Below, piece after piece: positions 7,773 to 10,857 of a stretch of DNA of 10,857 nucleotides (position 1 is its first letter; each line of letters starts with the position of its first letter). The DNA comes from CAYRML01 sp964425485 (GTDB lineage Bacteria > Bacillota > Dehalobacteriia > UBA4068), in assembly GCA_964425485.1 (NCBI GenBank), contig CAYRML010000047.1:1-10857 (forward strand), read 5' to 3'. The notes under the pieces were generated by a model. The model was not told the origin of the DNA. It saw nothing but the letters and a program-made list of their open reading frames with translations, and did not search any database. The translations under genes and the position numbers were made by a program.

Positions 7773-8279
7773 ATGGCTAAAAAAGGCGCAGTTATATTAA
7801 TAGTAGTGGCAATAGTATGTGTGGGGGTAGGCTTTGCCGTAGGCTATGTGGTGCAAGCAGCCTTCAACAGTCCGGGCTCGGAAAATGATCCTTTGGTGTC
7901 TCAAAGCTATGTAGAAACCATTGTGGGCGAACGTACGGCGACTTTACAGACCCAGATTGAGGAATTGCAGACGCAGCTGGCTGCTTTGGGGGGAGGCTCT
8001 GCCGCCACTAACACCAATACTAATAACAGCAGCGGTATCAACAATAATGCCAGCAACTCAAATAACTCAAATAATTCGACCAGCAATGATAAGACCGTTA
8101 CAGTTACCGGCACTAGTGTCAATGTTCGTGCGGAGGCCAATGCCTCATCTTCTATTGTGGCCAGCACGGTCAAAGGCGACAAGCTTACATATATTTCAAC
8201 AGAGGGTGATTGGTATAAAGTAAAACTTTCTAATGGCACAACGGGTTATATTGCTTCCTGGTTGGCGACACTTAACTAA
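7773..8279 (+). CDS. Membrane-anchored SH3b (bacterial SH3) domain protein
   Basis: The 168-residue protein has three parts. Residues 1-5 are basic and 6-28 form one membrane helix (or uncleaved signal anchor) that would put the rest outside. Residues about 45-72 are a short coiled-coil-like stretch (TATLQTQIEELQTQLAAL). Residues 73-106 are a low-complexity Asn/Ser/Thr linker. Residues 107-168 are an SH3_3-type domain with the usual SVNVRAEANASSSIVASTV, GDWYKVKL and GTTGYIASWL blocks. Such domains generally bind cell-wall peptides or glycans; no catalytic domain is attached. A perfect AGGAGG at 7761-7766 sits six bases before ATG 7773, so strong translation is likely. The gene follows the WecA/TagO-type gene by 41 bases with no terminator between, and an intrinsic terminator lies 13 bases after its stop, so it probably ends the envelope transcript. 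A wall-binding or scaffold role is inferred. Confidence 0.88.
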   Translation: MAKKGAVILIVVAIVCVGVGFAVGYVVQAAFNSPGSENDPLVSQSYVETIVGERTATLQTQIEELQTQLAALGGGSAATNTNTNNSSGINNNASNSNNSNNSTSNDKTVTVTGTSVNVRAEANASSSIVASTVKGDKLTYISTEGDWYKVKLSNGTTGYIASWLATLN

Positions 8280-8292
8280 AAATGAATTTATT

Positions 8293-8321
8293 GCAGGCAG
8301 GCCGCTGGCCTGCCTGCTTTT
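8293..8321 (+). terminator. Intrinsic terminator after the SH3b gene
   Basis: Perfect 11-base arms GCAGGCAGGCC (8293-8303) and GGCCTGCCTGC (8307-8317) flank a GCT loop and are followed by TTTT (8318-8321). The stem is very GC-rich although the T tract is short. It begins 13 bases after the SH3b stop and ends 11 bases before the next gene's preferred ATG, which decides that start. Confidence 0.85.
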
Positions 8322-8332
8322 ATGAGGATTAT

Positions 8333-9013
8333 ATGCTGCCCGATAATTGGCTCTCTATTATCAATAATGGCTCGGATGAAGAGATAGTGGCTGTCTTGCC
8401 GCTGGTGGAAAGATTTGCCTCTAGCCAAGGCATTTCCGCGCTTTTACTTTGGCCGCTGTTACAACGGCCTGATTTTGCCTTGCGCCTGCGCACCTTTATT
8501 GCTTTAGGCCGTATGGCCGATGCCACTGTTTTGCCGCATCTTATAAAATATCTGCGGCAAGAGCAAAAGACCCATTGGCGTTTGGCGGCTTTGGATGCTT
8601 TATCTTTTTTACCTGGCGATAAAAGCGCCGATCTGGGCCAGTTTATTTTTGATGAAGACGCGCTTTTTCTCTGCGGATTAATAAGATTATTGGCTGATCA
8701 GGGACCAAAGGCTTTGCCTTATTTGCTGAGGTTTTTAGCTAGTGACAGGCATAATTTTTTACAGGATGCTTTACTGACCGAATCCGTTTTTGCCGCGGCG
8801 GGTAATGATGATTTGATGCTACAGGCCTGGGCGGAAAAAGATGACAATTTTGCCCGCTGGTACCGCCATCGTATAAAATGGGATGGCAAGAGGCGTTATG
8901 GTATATATCCCTATGCCGATTATATGTGGCAGCAGGCAAAGCAGGCAGGCCTTAGACAAAAGCAATTTAAAGCTTTATATTGGCGGCATCGTAACAAACA
9001 AAGTAAAAATTAA
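8333..9013 (+). CDS. HEAT-repeat-like protein of unknown function
   Basis: I do not recognise a named family. The protein is 226 residues from ATG 8333, which has GAGG at 8324-8327 five bases upstream. An in-frame ATG at 8282 would add 17 residues but lacks a ribosome binding site and runs through the terminator stem, so I reject it. The sequence is almost all amphipathic helices arranged in pairs of 30-35 residues (from DEEIVAVLPLVERFA to KALPYLLRFLASD), typical of HEAT or PBS-lyase-type helical repeats that act as protein-binding scaffolds. The C-terminal 60 residues change character: Trp, Arg, Lys and Tyr rich (DNFARWYRHRIKWDG, RRYGIYPYADYMW), ending in a basic tail. There is no signal peptide or membrane helix, so it is probably cytoplasmic. 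It has no operon partner: a terminator lies before it and a long gap after it. Confidence 0.75.
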   Translation: MLPDNWLSIINNGSDEEIVAVLPLVERFASSQGISALLLWPLLQRPDFALRLRTFIALGRMADATVLPHLIKYLRQEQKTHWRLAALDALSFLPGDKSADLGQFIFDEDALFLCGLIRLLADQGPKALPYLLRFLASDRHNFLQDALLTESVFAAAGNDDLMLQAWAEKDDNFARWYRHRIKWDGKRRYGIYPYADYMWQQAKQAGLRQKQFKALYWRHRNKQSKN

Positions 9014-9314
9014 AAATAATTTTTTCAGGCGACGGCTTGCGGCAAAATTTTACAAGGTAATGGGCTATAATAATAAAAGCCGATGCAAAAAACGCATTAG
9101 TTTAGCGTATATGCTGATGTCAACCCAAACCTCTGTGCTGCTAATCAGTAAGCACAAATAGTCCTCCTTTATATCAGATAGCCCCATCCTTTAACCAGGC
9201 CCTGATGCTTTTAGCGTCAGGGCCTTGCCCTGCTTATAGCAGATAATGATATAGAGGAAAAAACCTCCGCAAAAGCGAATAAATATCGAACAATAAGCAA
9301 AGTGGGGTGTAGTG
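9014..9314 (+). other. Gene-free gap with several hairpins; possible leader or small RNA
   Basis: No ORF with a ribosome binding site fits here. An AT-only inverted repeat (AAAAATTA 9005-9012, with TAATTTTT 9017-9024) straddles the upstream stop and is too weak for a confident terminator. Further hairpins are TGTGCT/AGCACA (9134-9156), a 12-pair stem (9197-9225) and CTGCT/AGCAG (9230-9242). A GATAAT hexamer at 9242-9247 could be a -10 box for comF but has no good -35. No tRNA, tmRNA or SRP RNA signature is seen. Confidence 0.4.
9197..9225. other. Strong 12-pair stem-loop without a T tract
   Basis: Bases 9197-9208 (AGGCCCTGATGC) pair with 9214-9225 (GCGTCAGGGCCT), including one T-G pair on the + strand, around a TTTTA loop. 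The downstream sequence TTGCCCTGC is not a T run, and the other strand has none either, so it is not a canonical terminator. It could end the upstream transcript inefficiently or be part of a structured RNA before comF. Confidence 0.6.
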
Positions 9315-10016
9315 ATGGCAGATGGTTGGAAGAAATCATTGCAGGAGCTGTTTTTCCCCATAACCACCTGTGTGGCTTGCGGACAAAAAGCGGATAATGA
9401 TGGTTTATGTGATATGTGCAGGGAGAGGATTAAGTCTGCCAGACGCTGCCCTCGTTGTGCTGCCTTTTTATCTGATGAGGCCACCGATTGTTCTTTATGC
9501 CATATGCATGAGAAGCTGCCGTTTAGTAAAGCTGTTGCCGCGCTGCCCTATGAAGGCAAGCTGCGGATGATGCTGCGCAATTATAAATACTATAATCAGC
9601 CTTGGCTTTCTTATCCATTTGCCGAGATGCTGTCTGTGGCTTTGGCGGATTATAATTTATTGGATTTTGTGTTGGTAACGGTTCCTCTTTTTGCCGACAA
9701 AGAAGAAAAGAGGGGCTATAATCAGGCTCAATTACTGGCCCAATTGCTAGGCAAAAAACACCATATTCCCTGCATGACACAGTGCATAGAGCGGATAGTC
9801 GATACCCCTCCTTTATATAGCCTTAACCGCCGACAAAGAATTGATATGCTGGCTAAAGCTTTTGCCCCCGGCAGGCAAAGCGTGTCCGGCAGAAAAATAT
9901 TATTGATAGACGATATCTTTACCACTGGTTCTACCTGTCTGGCTTGCAGCAAAATGATGTTGGCCAGCGGCGCAAAGGAGATTATGGTCGCTGCCGTAGC
10001 GGCTACCAAGCTATAA
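9315..10016 (+). CDS. comF: ComF family protein (zinc finger plus phosphoribosyltransferase fold)
   Basis: ComF (ComFC) proteins are cytoplasmic and needed for DNA uptake or for handling imported single-stranded DNA in naturally competent bacteria; the gene is also common in species not known to be competent. The 233-residue length is typical. An N-terminal zinc-binding region has four CxxC pairs (C19/C22, C32/C35, C45/C48, C59/C62). The family motif KRGYNQAQLLA is at 132-142. The phosphoribosyltransferase PRPP loop ILLIDDIFTTGST is at 195-207 with both acidic residues intact. ATG 9315 is preceded five bases upstream by GGGGTG (9304-9309); an in-frame GTG at 9312 is possible but less well placed. 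comF shortly before hpf is a familiar Firmicutes order. All motifs are intact, so it appears functional. Confidence 0.93.
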   Translation: MADGWKKSLQELFFPITTCVACGQKADNDGLCDMCRERIKSARRCPRCAAFLSDEATDCSLCHMHEKLPFSKAVAALPYEGKLRMMLRNYKYYNQPWLSYPFAEMLSVALADYNLLDFVLVTVPLFADKEEKRGYNQAQLLAQLLGKKHHIPCMTQCIERIVDTPPLYSLNRRQRIDMLAKAFAPGRQSVSGRKILLIDDIFTTGSTCLACSKMMLASGAKEIMVAAVAATKL

Positions 10017-10023
10017 TAGTACA

Positions 10024-10068
10024 GATTGAAAAAAATCGGATTAAAGAAAATCGGATTGAAGAAAATCA
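10024..10068. repeat. Three tandem 15-bp AT-rich direct repeats
   Basis: The units are GATTGAAAAAAATCG (10024-10038), GATTAAAGAAAATCG (10039-10053) and GATTGAAGAAAATCA (10054-10068), differing from one another at only two to three positions. They start eight bases after the comF stop and are not translated by any credible gene. They sit 26 bases before a group of DnaA-box-like sites. Confidence 0.9.
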
Positions 10069-10094
10069 CAGTGGTCAGGAAGGCATATATGAGG

Positions 10095-10149
10095 TTATAA
10101 ACAGATTAATCCACATTATCCACAGGAAAGCGGTGCCAAAATATCCACT
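10095..10149 (+). promoter_or_regulatory. Cluster of DnaA-box-like 9-mers
   Basis: TTATCCACA at 10116-10124 is a perfect match to the DnaA box TTATNCACA. TAATCCACA (10107-10115, one mismatch) abuts it in the same direction. Weaker copies are TTATAAACA (10095-10103) and ATATCCACT (10141-10149). All four point the same way. Binding by DnaA is inferred from the motif only. Confidence 0.55.
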
Positions 10150-10299
10150 ATTATTATACAAGCCGACAAAAAGGGGTAAATTTTTCTCGTCAAGACGCGG
10201 AAGTTGTAGTTTTCTGCCAATAAGCGTGCTTTGATCAGAAGGGCATTTATCTTGGCGGTAGATAAATAAAAGATTCTTAAGGCAGGATTTTTTTGCTGT

Positions 10300-10328
10300 T
10301 TCTGGAATTATTTAAGTATGCATATAAT
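10300..10328 (+). promoter_or_regulatory. Probable hpf promoter
   Basis: A perfect -10 box TATAAT lies at 10323-10328, about 42 bases before the hpf start. The hexamer 17 bases upstream (TTCTGG, 10300-10305) is a poor -35, so an activator or another sigma factor may be involved. I do not see a clean sigma-H or sigma-54 pattern. Confidence 0.5.
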
Positions 10329-10369
10329 ATATCTATGCTTGAAAATCATGTTGCGAAGGAGTGAGAAAT

Positions 10370-10857
10370 ATGCAAGTTCATATCAGAGCAAAAAACCTGG
10401 AGGTGACCCCGGCCCTTCGTGAGTATTTACAAAAAAGACTGAGTAAGTTCGAGAAAATTATCAATGCCCAAGAAGCGACGGCTACTTTTACTATAACCAA
10501 GGATAAACAAAAAGTGGAAATCACCATACCCTTGAACGGCATCTTTATCCGTGGCGAGGAAGAAACTTATGATATGTATAATTCTATAGATAACGTAGTG
10601 GAAAAATTGGAAAGCCAGGTCCACAAATATAAAACCCGCCTGTTGAAAAGAAATCGTGGTTTGGCAAAAGAATTAAGCGGTTCTATAGTCGGAGCGGAAG
10701 ATTATATTGATGAGCTACCGGTTAAGATCAAACGATTCTCCTTGAAACCAATGCCGGTGGAAGAAGCTATTATGCAAATGAATCTTTTGGGGCATAACTT
10801 TTTCGTTTTCACCAACAGCGAAAATAATAATGTAAATGTTGTTTACAGGCGCAATGA
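10370..10857 (+). CDS. hpf: Ribosome hibernation promoting factor, long form (3'-truncated)
   Basis: HPF binds the small ribosomal subunit in slow growth and pairs two 70S ribosomes into inactive 100S dimers. The visible 162 residues include the N-terminal ribosome-binding S30AE domain (about 1-93: MQVHIRAKNLEVTPALREYL, TITKDKQKVEITIPL, DMYNSIDNVVEKLESQ), a linker, and the start of the C-terminal dimerisation domain of the long form (VKIKRFSLKPMPVEEAI, then LLGHNFFVFTN, about 118-149). The window ends in codon 163, so roughly the last 10-20 residues are missing. AAGGAG at 10356-10361 is eight bases before ATG 10370. The gene stands alone after a 353-base gap with its own likely promoter, which fits growth-phase control. 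In many Firmicutes secA follows; that cannot be seen here. Confidence 0.95.
   Translation, partial: MQVHIRAKNLEVTPALREYLQKRLSKFEKIINAQEATATFTITKDKQKVEITIPLNGIFIRGEEETYDMYNSIDNVVEKLESQVHKYKTRLLKRNRGLAKELSGSIVGAEDYIDELPVKIKRFSLKPMPVEEAIMQMNLLGHNFFVFTNSENNNVNVVYRRN

Larger units (their letters stand above)
10017..10369 (+). other. 353-base intergenic region between comF and hpf
   Basis: No credible gene lies here. In order it contains three tandem 15-bp repeats (10024-10068), a cluster of DnaA-box-like 9-mers (10095-10149), a short palindrome CGTC-AA-GACG (10188-10197), an imperfect nested stem-loop (CTGCCAA 10214-10220 with TTGGCGG 10252-10258) and a probable hpf promoter (about 10300-10328). 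No clear intrinsic terminator follows comF; the seven-T run at 10288-10294 has no good stem before it. Confidence 0.7.

Noticed and set aside
7907..8239. 110-codon - strand frame opposite the SH3b gene
   Set aside because: It is the complement of the Asn/Ser/Thr low-complexity linker (giving Leu/Val/Glu runs), with no start signal of its own.
8883..9161. 92-codon + strand frame running from inside the HEAT-like gene into the gap
   Set aside because: It starts within another gene with no ribosome binding site, and its composition looks random and basic.
10024..10068. CRISPR array
   Set aside because: The repeats are 15-bp tandem units without spacers and there is no cas gene.
10024..10149. 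Calling this the chromosomal or a plasmid replication origin
   Set aside because: There is no dnaA, dnaN, rep or partition gene nearby, only two of the four 9-mers are strong, and the neighbours are ordinary chromosomal genes. I keep it as a DnaA-box cluster only.
9944..10234. 96-codon + strand frame from the end of comF through the tandem repeats
   Set aside because: It overlaps comF in another frame, has no ribosome binding site and translates the repeats into low-complexity peptide.
1..10857. tRNA, rRNA, insertion sequence or phage genes
   Set aside because: I found no cloverleaf with conserved arms, no transposase or integrase motifs, and no terminal inverted repeats flanking a cargo.

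Overview
The window looks like a chromosomal segment of a low-to-mid GC member of the Bacillota (Firmicutes) with an S-layer-type envelope. The reasons are strong Shine-Dalgarno sites (including a TTG start), a csaB-type polysaccharide pyruvyl transferase (the enzyme that makes the cell-wall ligand for SLH domains), a DUF5693 membrane protein, a comF gene with its zinc finger, and a long-form hpf. I cannot place it below phylum level. Every credible gene lies on the + strand. There is no IS element, CRISPR array, tRNA, rRNA or phage gene.

Region 1 (2-1787) is the 3' part of a gene for an acidic, secreted, S-layer-like protein, cut by the left edge of the window. One base appears to be missing near 960, which splits it into two overlapping reading frames. 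It ends at a near-perfect intrinsic terminator with a UUCG tetraloop.

Region 2 (about 1790-8321) is an envelope-polymer cluster: DUF5693 membrane protein, csaB, murJ (lipid-linked glycan flippase), a WecA/TagO-type undecaprenyl-phosphate sugar-1-phosphate transferase, and a membrane-anchored SH3b protein, closed by a second strong intrinsic terminator. DUF5693, csaB and murJ are spaced by only 13-26 bases and are probably one transcript. A 98-base AT-rich gap with possible promoter elements precedes the transferase gene. The set fits a pathway in which a lipid-linked cell-wall polymer is started (WecA/TagO), decorated with pyruvate (CsaB), flipped (MurJ or another flippase) and used to anchor the S-layer protein. 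DUF5693 is the member with no known function.

Region 3 (8333-9013) is a helical-repeat (HEAT-like) protein of unknown role whose start lies just after the terminator. A 301-base gap with several hairpins follows. Region 4 (9315-10857) holds comF, a 353-base gap and the long-form ribosome hibernation factor gene hpf, cut by the right edge. The gap holds three tandem 15-bp AT-rich repeats followed by a cluster of DnaA-box-like 9-mers, one of them a perfect consensus; this is the most unexpected non-coding structure here.
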